Source: JBBQWZ01 sp038210135 | Lineage (GTDB): Bacteria; Acidobacteriota; Terriglobia; Bryobacterales; Bryobacteraceae | Reading direction: 5' to 3' | NCBI GenBank assembly: GCA_038210135.1 | Contig: JBBQWZ010000005.1 | Span: forward strand, 106,041 to 170,040 | DNA: 64,000 nt | Shown: positions 7,175 to 15,056 of the stretch, in pieces | Layout: each line of letters begins with the position of its first letter | Position numbering within the stretch: the first letter of the stretch is position 1 | Translations under genes and position numbers: made by a program | Notes under the pieces: generated by a model | The model's input: the letters and a program-made list of their open reading frames with translations, nothing else | The model's database searches: none | What the model was told of the DNA's origin: nothing

Positions 7175-9769
7175 TTACTGCGGCGATTTTGCGTTCGAAT
7201 CTCCGCGCGCGTTGGTTAAAACCACCGTCACAGAGGACACCGCGTTCGACGGACCGGACGTTGTGAACGGCATGGTCAGCGTAAACTGGCCGCCAGTCGC
7301 ATTCGACGCCGCGCTGTTGAACCAGGTGACAAACGCCGTATCGAGCGCAACCTGCAACGAGGTGGTTTGCAGATTGGCATTGCTGGTGGCCGCGAACGTA
7401 AACGTTCCGCGGACCATGCTGCGAGTCGTTGAATAGCCGGTCACCAGGACTTCGTAACCGGTGCTCGTCGTATTCAGAATCACCTTGGTGATCACTGGGG
7501 GAGCCTGATCCACAACGATTCGTTGCACCGGTGCCGGAGTCGGAGTCACGTCTGTGCCACTCGCATTCAGCGCCGCCCTCACCGTGATCGTACCCGCCAC
7601 TGTTCCGGTGACGACGCCGACATTCGCGGCAGTGAAGACAGCGGTTTTAGTGCCGGCCGGAATGCGGAAAGCCGCCGTGCGCCCGCCGGTAGTGAACTGC
7701 ACTGTGTCATCCGAGCCGCCAACCGCGGATGTAAACGTCAGCGTCAACGTCCCGGTGATGTCCACCGGGAACACATCGCCGAGAGTCAGCGTCACGTTGG
7801 GCTGCTGCACGGGAAGCGACGTCGCCGGCAGTCCGCCGATGGTCGGCGTCGGAAGAGCCGGGAGATTCACCGCAATCGTGTACGGCTGCAGGAAAACTGG
7901 ACCTAGCGCGTCAAAGAGCGAAACGGTGAAGACCAGCGGATCGGTGGTCGTTGGCGTTCCGGTGAAGACGCCAGTCGCCGGATCGAGCGTGAAGCCGGTA
8001 GGAAGATTCGAAGCGAACCGATACGGCGGGATTCCGCCTGAGGCTGTCAGCGTCTGCGTGTAAATCTGTCCGACGGTTGCGGTCGGCAACGTCGTCGGCG
8101 TAATCGCCAGCGGTGCAACGACCCGAATGGACAGATCCTTAGTCGCCGTTTTCGAAGTGGAATCAGTGACCGTGAAGGTGATCGCAAAGTTGCCCGCGGT
8201 GGTCGGTGTACCGCTAACCGTGCCGGTCTTGCCGTCGAACGACAATCCCGGAGGAAGCGCGCTCGCGGGCGCCGAGAACGTGTAGGGCGCAGTGCCGCCG
8301 GTTGCCGCCACCGTAGCGGTATAGGCCTTCCCGGTGTTGCCTTGCGGCAACAAAGTGGTCGTGATCAAGAGCGGAGTCAGCGGCGCCGTAATCGTGATCC
8401 GGAAGTCTTTCTGCGCCGTTGCTCCGGTGGCGATGGAAACCCGGACTTGGAATGCGAATGCTCCGACCTTGGTCGGCGTTCCGGTGATCTTGCCAGTGGA
8501 TGTATCGAGCGCTAAGCCGTCCGGCAACGCACCCGTCAGGATGCTCCAGGTAAAGGGAGCGGTAGATCCGGTTGCCGCCAAGGCCGCGGAATATGACGTG
8601 CCGACCACACCATCGGGCAGCGAGGCCGTGCTGATCGCCAAAGCATTGACGATGATCAGCGTGTATGCTTTCTGCGTGACCAGCCCATTCCTGTCGGTAG
8701 CCTGGACGGTGAAATGGAAGGTGCCGGCGTTGCTCGCCGTACCGGTGAATACACCGCTCGAGGAATCGATGCGGAAGCCGTCGTTGTCGCTTGAAATGAT
8801 CGTCCAATTGAACGGCGCGCTTCCGCCGGTCACTGTCAGCGCCTGCGAATAGAAGACGTTGACGTTGCCGTTCGGCAGCGTATCCGGATTAATAGTCGCG
8901 CGAACCGGATCGATAATCAGAGTGACGGACCGGGTCGCGACCGCGGAGGCGGAATCCCGGACGCCCATGGTGAAGGTGTAGGTTCCGACCACGGTCGGCG
9001 TGCCGAGAATTTCACCACTGTTGTCGGATTTCAGCGCGAGGCCGGGCGGTAAATTTCCCTGCACGAAGAAGAATGTGTAGGGCGTCAATCCGCCCGCCGC
9101 TTTCACGAATTGATCATAGGGTACGCCGACGGTTCCTCTCGGCAGTGTAAGCGTGGAGATGTCGAGAAGTTGCGCCTCGACGTGGAAAATATAGGTTCGC
9201 TGCGCTCTCGCCCCCAGACGATCGGTCGCTTGAATCGTAACGCTGGTATCGCCAGTTACTTTGGGTGTTCCGGTCAGAATGCCGGTATTAAAGTCCAGGG
9301 TGAAGCCGGGCAGGTCGCTCAGCAGAACGAAATTATACGGGCCGTTTCCGTTGAGGCCCTGGAACTGCATCGAGTATAGGCTGGCGACATTCCCGTAGGG
9401 CATGGTATCGGGTAGGATCGCCACAGCCGGACCCACGGTCAGGTACACGCTGTTTGTGTTTTCCGAGTTGCAGTTGAAATTGTTGACGTAGATCGACGCC
9501 ACTTTTTGATCCGCCACCAGCGAAGCGGGAACCGTGGCAATTAAAGAGCTGGAGCTGAGATAGCTGGTGGACAGCTGAATCGGTTGTTGGCTTCCAGTCT
9601 GCGGAGGCTGGTAAACCGCATAGGACGCCGAGCAGAATGGGCCGCCATTCAGCTGCAGACTGAAGCTCGGCGTGCCGGCCGCGACGGTCGAAGGAATAAT
9701 GCCGACCAGGCTCTGGCCGAATAACGACGCGGAACCCAGCGCAAGAATGGCAAGGATTCGGATCCTCAT
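7175..9769 (-). CDS. Secreted protein with six putative-Ig (He_PIG) repeats
   Basis: The 864-residue protein has a signal peptide (MRIRILAILALGSASLFGQ) and an IPT/TIG-like domain at about 20-112. Six tandem domains of roughly 80-90 residues follow at about 119-630. Each repeat has the He_PIG signature: an LP.G.VG..Y start, a GG..PY/F..... centre, LP.G..LD..TG...GTP, and a final F...V.D strand. The C-terminal third (about 630-864) is a beta-rich Thr/Val-rich region without a clear family. He_PIG arrays are extracellular adhesion or scaffold modules. It is the last gene of a three-gene minus-strand operon, overlapping its upstream neighbour by 4 bp (ATGA). No sortase or PEP-CTERM anchor is visible, so the export route beyond the periplasm is unknown. 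Confidence 0.85.
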   Translation of the reverse strand: MRIRILAILALGSASLFGQSLVGIIPSTVAAGTPSFSLQLNGGPFCSASYAVYQPPQTGSQQPIQLSTSYLSSSSLIATVPASLVADQKVASIYVNNFNCNSENTNSVYLTVGPAVAILPDTMPYGNVASLYSMQFQGLNGNGPYNFVLLSDLPGFTLDFNTGILTGTPKVTGDTSVTIQATDRLGARAQRTYIFHVEAQLLDISTLTLPRGTVGVPYDQFVKAAGGLTPYTFFFVQGNLPPGLALKSDNSGEILGTPTVVGTYTFTMGVRDSASAVATRSVTLIIDPVRATINPDTLPNGNVNVFYSQALTVTGGSAPFNWTIISSDNDGFRIDSSSGVFTGTASNAGTFHFTVQATDRNGLVTQKAYTLIIVNALAISTASLPDGVVGTSYSAALAATGSTAPFTWSILTGALPDGLALDTSTGKITGTPTKVGAFAFQVRVSIATGATAQKDFRITITAPLTPLLITTTLLPQGNTGKAYTATVAATGGTAPYTFSAPASALPPGLSFDGKTGTVSGTPTTAGNFAITFTVTDSTSKTATKDLSIRVVAPLAITPTTLPTATVGQIYTQTLTASGGIPPYRFASNLPTGFTLDPATGVFTGTPTTTDPLVFTVSLFDALGPVFLQPYTIAVNLPALPTPTIGGLPATSLPVQQPNVTLTLGDVFPVDITGTLTLTFTSAVGGSDDTVQFTTGGRTAAFRIPAGTKTAVFTAANVGVVTGTVAGTITVRAALNASGTDVTPTPAPVQRIVVDQAPPVITKVILNTTSTGYEVLVTGYSTTRSMVRGTFTFAATSNANLQTTSLQVALDTAFVTWFNSAASNATGGQFTLTMPFTTSGPSNAVSSVTVVLTNARGDSNAKSPQ

Positions 9770-10668
9770 TGCGCCACCCCCGAATCGGTTGTCTCAGGAA
9801 CAAATCGTTTCGGCACTTTGGTAAGTCGAGGTTCCACAGCGGATAGATCGACCGCGCTCCAGCCGTCGCCGGTTCGATAGAACAGAACCTCGCCGGCCGG
9901 CTGGACGGAACGGGCGTCGTTATCCGGGCTCAACCGTGTGGTCTGGCCGCTGACCAGATCCACGACTACAAAATCACGATCATAAATAACTGCAAAACGC
10001 GACGTCGTGTACAAGCTCTTGGCGGATGTGCCGGGGGCCGCGAATTCCGTGGCCGCCTGGGCGTCGCGCAAGATGGTGATTTTGTCTTGAGAAGCAAGGA
10101 CGAGGTCGCCGGATCGAGGCAGGAACTCGCCGGCGAGAACCCCTTCAACGGAAAGACGCGTCATGCCGTTCGCATTCATGCGATAGGCGTCCGCGCCGAC
10201 TAGCGCGAAAAGCGTACCGCCGTCATCCGAAACAGCCACGCGAGCGGTGTCAGATCCGGCGAACGAAAGGTCGAAAGTCTGTACGACGTCGGCCCGTTGC
10301 GGCAGGCCGGTTACGACGTCCACGCGGCTGCTCCGCCGCACAGCGACGGCAGTTCCGCGGCTACTGAAGACGACGGCGTCGATCGTGCCGCCGTCGGCGA
10401 GTACCAGGCGGTCGGTTTCCGCCAAGCCAGTCGGCGAGAGAACCAGCAAGCCGGGTCCGTCGGCAGGCACGGCGAGAAGGTAATCCTGCCGCGGCGATGC
10501 CGCAACCGACTTCGCGGCGACGTCTCGCAAAGGGGTGGTGACCGCTACGCCGGGGACTCCCCAGGCCGTATGAAGCTGCGTTCCATCGACCAGCAGGCCA
10601 AGGCGCGGCCCTTCGATTTGAGCCGACAGAGAAAGCGCGGTAGCCAGAAAAAAGAGGCTCCGTTTCAT
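9766..10668 (-). CDS. Exported propeller-like protein of unknown function
   Basis: The 300-residue product begins MKRSLFFLATALSLSAQ, a short signal peptide. The rest is a series of beta-rich segments of about 40-45 residues in which hydrophobic strands alternate with turns (LLAVPADGPGLLVLS, AVAVRRSSRVDVVT, TARVAVSDDGGTLFALVG, AVIYDRDFVVVDLVSG). This suggests a WD40/YVTN-like beta-propeller. No catalytic motif is seen. It overlaps the downstream Ig-repeat gene by 4 bp and the upstream gene by 1 bp (TAATG), so the three are probably made together. The propeller assignment comes from the repeat pattern only. Confidence 0.7.
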   Translation of the reverse strand: MKRSLFFLATALSLSAQIEGPRLGLLVDGTQLHTAWGVPGVAVTTPLRDVAAKSVAASPRQDYLLAVPADGPGLLVLSPTGLAETDRLVLADGGTIDAVVFSSRGTAVAVRRSSRVDVVTGLPQRADVVQTFDLSFAGSDTARVAVSDDGGTLFALVGADAYRMNANGMTRLSVEGVLAGEFLPRSGDLVLASQDKITILRDAQAATEFAAPGTSAKSLYTTSRFAVIYDRDFVVVDLVSGQTTRLSPDNDARSVQPAGEVLFYRTGDGWSAVDLSAVEPRLTKVPKRFVPETTDSGVAQ

Positions 10669-11273
10669 TATTTAGGACCTCCCACGGTAGGTGTTCCGGG
10701 CGACAGAACCGTTGGCGGAACCGTTGCCGGTGTTGTCGAAGTGCTTCCGCCGCGTGTGACGGCGACGGCTCCGCCGATTGCTCCAGCGGCGACGACGGCG
10801 ATCACAATGGCCCACTTCGCGCCTGTACTCATCCCACCGCCTCCACCGCCTGCACCGGCCATGCTGGTCTGGTGGATGGTGGTGCTGGCGGTCTGGCCGT
10901 TCTGCGACGCTGTCACGCGAATCTCGAATTTGCCCTCGAAACTATTCGGCCGGAAACCGCGCATGACGGCGCGTCCCTGGGCGTCGGTCATGGTCGTGAA
11001 GCTACGTCCACCGTCGAGAAATACGCCGCCGGGACCTTGGCTCGGTAAGAAGAAGACTACTGCCGCGCCGGCAATCGGCTTGCGGTTTTCATCTTCAACC
11101 TGCACGATCGGCTCGCGATTCACGCGCTGCCGCACGTTGTTGATTGCGCCCTCGCCTTCAACGATGACGATGTTTAATTTGGCACCCTCACTCTGAAACG
11201 GAGCCGCTGTTCCGGGTACGCCGTTGAGTATGAGAAGAGTTGGAAGAAGTACAGACAAAGGTGCTCGGAGCAT
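10668..11273 (-). CDS. Exported Ig-like protein with Gly-rich hinge and membrane segment
   Basis: I place the start at ATG 11271-11273, because GGAGG lies 10 bases upstream and a signal peptide (MLRAPLSVLLPTLLILNG) follows; the frame is open further to 11336. The mature part contains a CarboxypepD_reg/Big-like domain: VQVEDENRKPIAGAAV, a strand with FLDGG, then TDAQGRAVMRGF and EIRVTAS. A glycine hinge (AGAGGGGGGMS) leads into a hydrophobic helix (WAIVIAVVAAGAIGGAVAV) and a Thr/Pro-rich tail. The protein looks like a membrane-anchored single-domain adaptor. It is the first gene of the operon with the propeller-like and Ig-repeat genes. Confidence 0.75.
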   Translation of the reverse strand: MLRAPLSVLLPTLLILNGVPGTAAPFQSEGAKLNIVIVEGEGAINNVRQRVNREPIVQVEDENRKPIAGAAVVFFLPSQGPGGVFLDGGRSFTTMTDAQGRAVMRGFRPNSFEGKFEIRVTASQNGQTASTTIHQTSMAGAGGGGGGMSTGAKWAIVIAVVAAGAIGGAVAVTRGGSTSTTPATVPPTVLSPGTPTVGGPK

Positions 11274-11460
11274 TCCGGCTAAACCTCCGAAACAAAAGTA
11301 ACACACGCCGATTGAAGCAGACGGGATGAGCCGCATTTTTCTTTTTCCGCGCGCTAGACAGTAGAAAAGCTTCGGCCCGAAGCCGTTTCAACGACTGGTT
11401 TCCGGGGTGACGATAAAGAAGCGCGAACAGAAGCGGTAGGATTTGTACGTGGAATTGAAT
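11274..11460. promoter_or_regulatory. Divergent promoter region of the envelope/caspase cluster
   Basis: These 187 bases separate the three-gene minus operon from the three-gene plus operon. They must carry promoters for both, although I see no convincing -35/-10 pair. A perfect inverted repeat, GCTTCGG/CCGAAGC, lies near 11369-11384 and could be an operator or part of a leader hairpin. Confidence 0.4.
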
Positions 11461-12321
11461 ATGAAATCCATTTTGATGGTTGCGGGATTGACGGTCTGCT
11501 TTTCGGTGCAAGGACAGGAGCAGCCGCTCAAAGCGCGGGAGCTGTTCTATTCGCCACCACCCACCGCCCATACACAAACCAAAGCGACGGATCCGGTCAA
11601 GAAGGCGACGACGAAGCTAAACATGCCCAGGCCCGAATCGAACAAGGGCGCAGCGAAAGTCACGGACCCGTTCGCGCAGACGGAAGCCCCGAAAGTGCCC
11701 GCAGTACCGGCCATGAACGCCTCTCTGACCCCACTCGCCCTCCGTTACAGCGTGCTGAAGCGCAGCGCGCAGGGCGCGTTCGAAGAGACAGACAGCGACT
11801 CGACGTTCCGGTCGGGCGAGCGGATCCGGCTGAACGTGCAGGCGAACGACACGGGATATCTTTACGTCGTTATGCGCGGATCCAGCGGAGCTTGGCGCGT
11901 CCTGTTCCCGGCTCATGAAGAAGCGGGCGGCGACAATCGCGTCGTTAAGGGGAAGAACTATACGGTTCCCGCCGGCAAGAACGGCCAGTTCTTTTTTGAT
12001 GAAACCAGCGGCGAGGAAAAGCTGTTCCTGGTGTTGACCCGCAAGCCGGAAGGCGACCTCGAATCGCTAGTCTACGCGATGGCCGACAAGGACCGCAGAC
12101 AGCCGGAAAAGCGCCAGATGCTGCTCGCGGAGAACCGTCCGGCCATTAGCGACGCGATGGTGGACCGCTTACGGTCCGGCCTGACGGCGCGTGACCTTGT
12201 ATTCGAGAAAGTGGACGAGGAAGCCGGCGACAAGAAGGAAAAGGCTGTTTACGTGGCGAATCCGACCGGATCCGCCGAGGCGCGCCTGGTGGTCGATGTA
12301 CTGTTGAAGCACGGCAAGTAG
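11461..12321 (+). CDS. Exported DUF4384 protein (first copy)
   Basis: The chosen ATG at 11461 gives 286 residues starting MKSILMVAGLTVCFSVQGQ, a signal peptide; the frame extends to a TTG at 11443. A low-complexity Lys/Thr/Pro linker covers about residues 25-85. The DUF4384 domain follows: RSGERIRLNVQANDTGYLYV, WRVLFPAHEEAGGDN, YTVPAG and LFLVLTRKPEGD. In other proteins DUF4384 accompanies serine/threonine kinases and caspase-like proteins in the envelope; its biochemical role is unknown. Six bases downstream starts a second DUF4384 gene, then a caspase-TPR gene. Confidence 0.85.
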   Translation: MKSILMVAGLTVCFSVQGQEQPLKARELFYSPPPTAHTQTKATDPVKKATTKLNMPRPESNKGAAKVTDPFAQTEAPKVPAVPAMNASLTPLALRYSVLKRSAQGAFEETDSDSTFRSGERIRLNVQANDTGYLYVVMRGSSGAWRVLFPAHEEAGGDNRVVKGKNYTVPAGKNGQFFFDETSGEEKLFLVLTRKPEGDLESLVYAMADKDRRQPEKRQMLLAENRPAISDAMVDRLRSGLTARDLVFEKVDEEAGDKKEKAVYVANPTGSAEARLVVDVLLKHGK

Positions 12322-12327
12322 GAAGTC

Positions 12328-13005
12328 ATGCGGTTCCTTGTTTTTCTATTGGCCGTCACCGCATGGGCGGCGGACGCCCCACAAAAGATGAAGCTCACCG
12401 TCGAGCGCCGCGACGGCGCCGTCTGGAAAGCTGTCGACCAAAAGCTGGTATTCGAAAGCGGCGATCGCGTCAGGTTCCGCTTCACGGCCGGATTCCCGGG
12501 TTATCTCTATGTGATGAACCAGAGCACCTCGGGCAAGTACGAGGTCCTGTTTCCGCGCGACGACACCGGTTCCTCAAATCGCATTGAAGCCGGCAAGGAT
12601 TACGTCGTACCTGCCACGCAAGGCTCGTTCAAGATTTCCGGACCCGCCGGACACGATGTCCTGTATTGGGTGGTCAGCCCGGTCGAGATGAAGGGCTCGC
12701 AGGCTCCGTCGTATACGCCGCTTGCGCCTCCGCCCGCGCAGATTCCTGGCGAGGAACTTCCGAAATCCTTCAAGCCGCGCTGCGACGACACTATTTTCAA
12801 AGCGCGCGGAGACTGCGTGGATTCGGGCGCCGGCGCTCGGCCAATCACACCGGAAACCAAACTCCCGCCGAATCTCGCCGGTCTCGATGCAGCGAAGTCG
12901 CGCGAATTACTATTCATTCAAGACAGCAAAAAGGGAATGACGGTGTCGCCCGCGACGCCGCTGACAGGACCCGTTATCTATGAATTCCGTCTGGCGCATA
13001 AGTAG
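12328..13005 (+). CDS. Exported DUF4384 protein (second copy)
   Basis: The 225-residue protein starts MRFLVFLLAVTAWA, a signal peptide. Its DUF4384-type domain shares the pattern of the preceding gene: FESGDRVRFRFTAGFPGYLYV, KYEVLFPRDDTGSSNR and YVVPAT. A Pro-rich linker and a Cys-containing C-terminal region (PRCDDTIFKARGDCVD) follow and are absent from the first copy. TAGGAAG precedes the ATG. The last 26 bases overlap the start of the caspase gene, implying translational coupling. The two DUF4384 genes look like an old tandem duplication that diverged in the C-terminal half. Confidence 0.82.
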   Translation: MRFLVFLLAVTAWAADAPQKMKLTVERRDGAVWKAVDQKLVFESGDRVRFRFTAGFPGYLYVMNQSTSGKYEVLFPRDDTGSSNRIEAGKDYVVPATQGSFKISGPAGHDVLYWVVSPVEMKGSQAPSYTPLAPPPAQIPGEELPKSFKPRCDDTIFKARGDCVDSGAGARPITPETKLPPNLAGLDAAKSRELLFIQDSKKGMTVSPATPLTGPVIYEFRLAHK

Positions 13006-15052
13006 CATCGGCCTCCTGATTCTCGGATTGAGTTTCGGCCAGCAGCCGCCGCAGCGCACCCGCGATCTCAAGTACGAAGAGGACAAGCCGGCGGCTCCGC
13101 CGGTTGCGATTCCGCGCAGCTACGCGCTGGTCATCGGAATTTCGAACTACAAGAAGCTCCCCGCGAAATCGCAACTCGACTTTCCGGAGCGCGATGCGCA
13201 GGCCATCTACTCCATCCTGATCAGCCCGGAAGGCGGCAACTTCCGTGCGGAGAATGTGCATCGATTGTTCGGCGCCAAGGCGACGCTCGCAGGCATCCGC
13301 CACGAACTCGAAAACTGGCTGCCTTCCGTCGCCAAGTCCGACGATCGCGTGCTGATCTACTTCGCGGGACACGGCTTCGTCCACCGCGAACGCGCGTATC
13401 TCGCGCCCTGGGATATCGATCCCAATCGCATCAGTGAAACCGGCTACGGCATGGACGCGCTCGGCAGCGTGATCGGATCGAAAATCAAAGCCAAGTGGAA
13501 AGTGTTGCTCACCGACTCCTGCCACTCGGGTGCGATTACGCCCGACATGTCGAATGATGAGGGAGCGAAAAAGCTCAATGAAAGCCTGCTTAAAGTCAAC
13601 ACATCGTTGTTCTCGCTCACTGCCAGCCGCGACCGTGAGCGTTCGTTCGAGAGCAAAGATTGGGGCGGCGGTCACGGCATCTTTACCTATTACGTCGTTA
13701 AGGGGCTCGAAGGCGAGGCGGACGATTCGGGCGACGGCATCGTCACCGCCGACGAACTCGCCGACTACGTGCGCCGCAACGTTCGCGAAGTGACCAAGGG
13801 CGCGCAGAATCCAACTTCGGATCGCGGAAGCTTCGATCCCAACATGCTGCTCGCCTACGTTCCATCGATGGCGAAAGCCGGAACGCCGCCCGCTCCGAAG
13901 AACGGAACCTTCGTCATTGAAGTGAATATGGACGGCACGGAAGTGTTCGTCGATGGCAAGAGCGCGGGCATCGTGAGCAAAGGAACTCCGCTTCGCCTGC
14001 CTGGCCTGCTTCCCGGTTCGCACACGATTCAGGGCGTGAAAATGGGCTACGAGCCGGATGGGCCGCGCGAAGAAACCATCTACCCGGGCCAGGAATCGAC
14101 CATTTCGATCAAGATCCTGATTGCGCGGCGGCGTACCAAGGCCGCCGTCGAACTCTTCGACAAAGGGCTCGAATTTTACAACAAAGGCTTCGCGGAAAAC
14201 TACAAGAAAGCCGTCGAGAACTTCGAGAAAGCGCTCGCGATCGATGGGAAATACAGTCAAGCCGCGCTGTATCTTGGCCGCGCGTACAATTCGCTTTTCG
14301 ACGAGAAGAAATCTGAAGCGGCTTTCCGTAAGGCGATCGAGATCGATCCCGACTACACGGAAGCGCGAGTGAGCTTCGCTGGTATGCTCCTCGACACCGG
14401 CAATGTGGACGAATCGATCCGCCAGCTGAATCGCGCTTCCGACCGCGATCCGAAGAACGCGATGGCGCTGTATCTGCAAGCGCAGGCCTATCGCATGAAG
14501 GATCTGTATCCGCAATCGATCGATTCGGCGCGGCAGGCGATAGTACTAACGCCGAACAACGGCGAGGCGCACCTCTGGCTCGCCGAAAGCTTGCGGCTCT
14601 CCGGTAAATGGCCCGACGCAAAGAGCGAGTACCTGGACTACCTTCGCCTTAGCGATTTCGATTCCAAGCTGGCTGGCAAGATCAATTACTACGCCGTCGG
14701 CTTCCTGATCGGGATGGGCAAAAAGAAGCGCGCCGCGCAGACCGACACGTGGCGCGACATGAGGAATCTAGCGTACTTCGGCCTTTGCGATTCCGAGCGG
14801 AAGCTAAAGAATTTCGACGCCGCCATCGCGTATTGCACGCGCGCCTTAAGTTACGATTCGACGGACCCGTACTCGCACTACGCGCTCGGATTGTGTTTCG
14901 CGGCCAAAGCCAATGCCCAACAGTCGCGCGAACTGTTCGCCGCGGCGCGCAAGCACTTCCAATCTATGTTGGATATTAATTCGGACCTGGCGGAAGCCGA
15001 GTACGCGAAGAAAAACGTCAAGGCGATCGACGACCTGCTTCGCGGATCGTGA
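12980..15052 (+). CDS. Exported caspase-family (C14) protease with PEGA domain and TPR array
   Basis: The 690-residue protein has a short N-terminal hydrophobic signal (SIGLLILGLSFGQ). A caspase-like peptidase domain spans about 45-290. The catalytic dyad is visible as His131 in YFAGHGF and Cys181 in LTDSCHSG, with the usual ALVIGISNY opening strand. A PEGA domain (about 305-380) is followed by a TPR array (about 385-690; repeats such as AALYLGRAYNSL and AMALYLQAQAYRM). Bacterial C14 proteins cleave after basic residues or act in signalling and defence; the exported, TPR-bearing version is of unknown role. It is the third gene of the DUF4384 operon, so substrates may be envelope proteins (inference). 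The gene ends 4 bp from the convergent amidase. Confidence 0.88.
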   Translation: MNSVWRISSIGLLILGLSFGQQPPQRTRDLKYEEDKPAAPPVAIPRSYALVIGISNYKKLPAKSQLDFPERDAQAIYSILISPEGGNFRAENVHRLFGAKATLAGIRHELENWLPSVAKSDDRVLIYFAGHGFVHRERAYLAPWDIDPNRISETGYGMDALGSVIGSKIKAKWKVLLTDSCHSGAITPDMSNDEGAKKLNESLLKVNTSLFSLTASRDRERSFESKDWGGGHGIFTYYVVKGLEGEADDSGDGIVTADELADYVRRNVREVTKGAQNPTSDRGSFDPNMLLAYVPSMAKAGTPPAPKNGTFVIEVNMDGTEVFVDGKSAGIVSKGTPLRLPGLLPGSHTIQGVKMGYEPDGPREETIYPGQESTISIKILIARRRTKAAVELFDKGLEFYNKGFAENYKKAVENFEKALAIDGKYSQAALYLGRAYNSLFDEKKSEAAFRKAIEIDPDYTEARVSFAGMLLDTGNVDESIRQLNRASDRDPKNAMALYLQAQAYRMKDLYPQSIDSARQAIVLTPNNGEAHLWLAESLRLSGKWPDAKSEYLDYLRLSDFDSKLAGKINYYAVGFLIGMGKKKRAAQTDTWRDMRNLAYFGLCDSERKLKNFDAAIAYCTRALSYDSTDPYSHYALGLCFAAKANAQQSRELFAAARKHFQSMLDINSDLAEAEYAKKNVKAIDDLLRGS

Positions 15053-15056
15053 GCGG

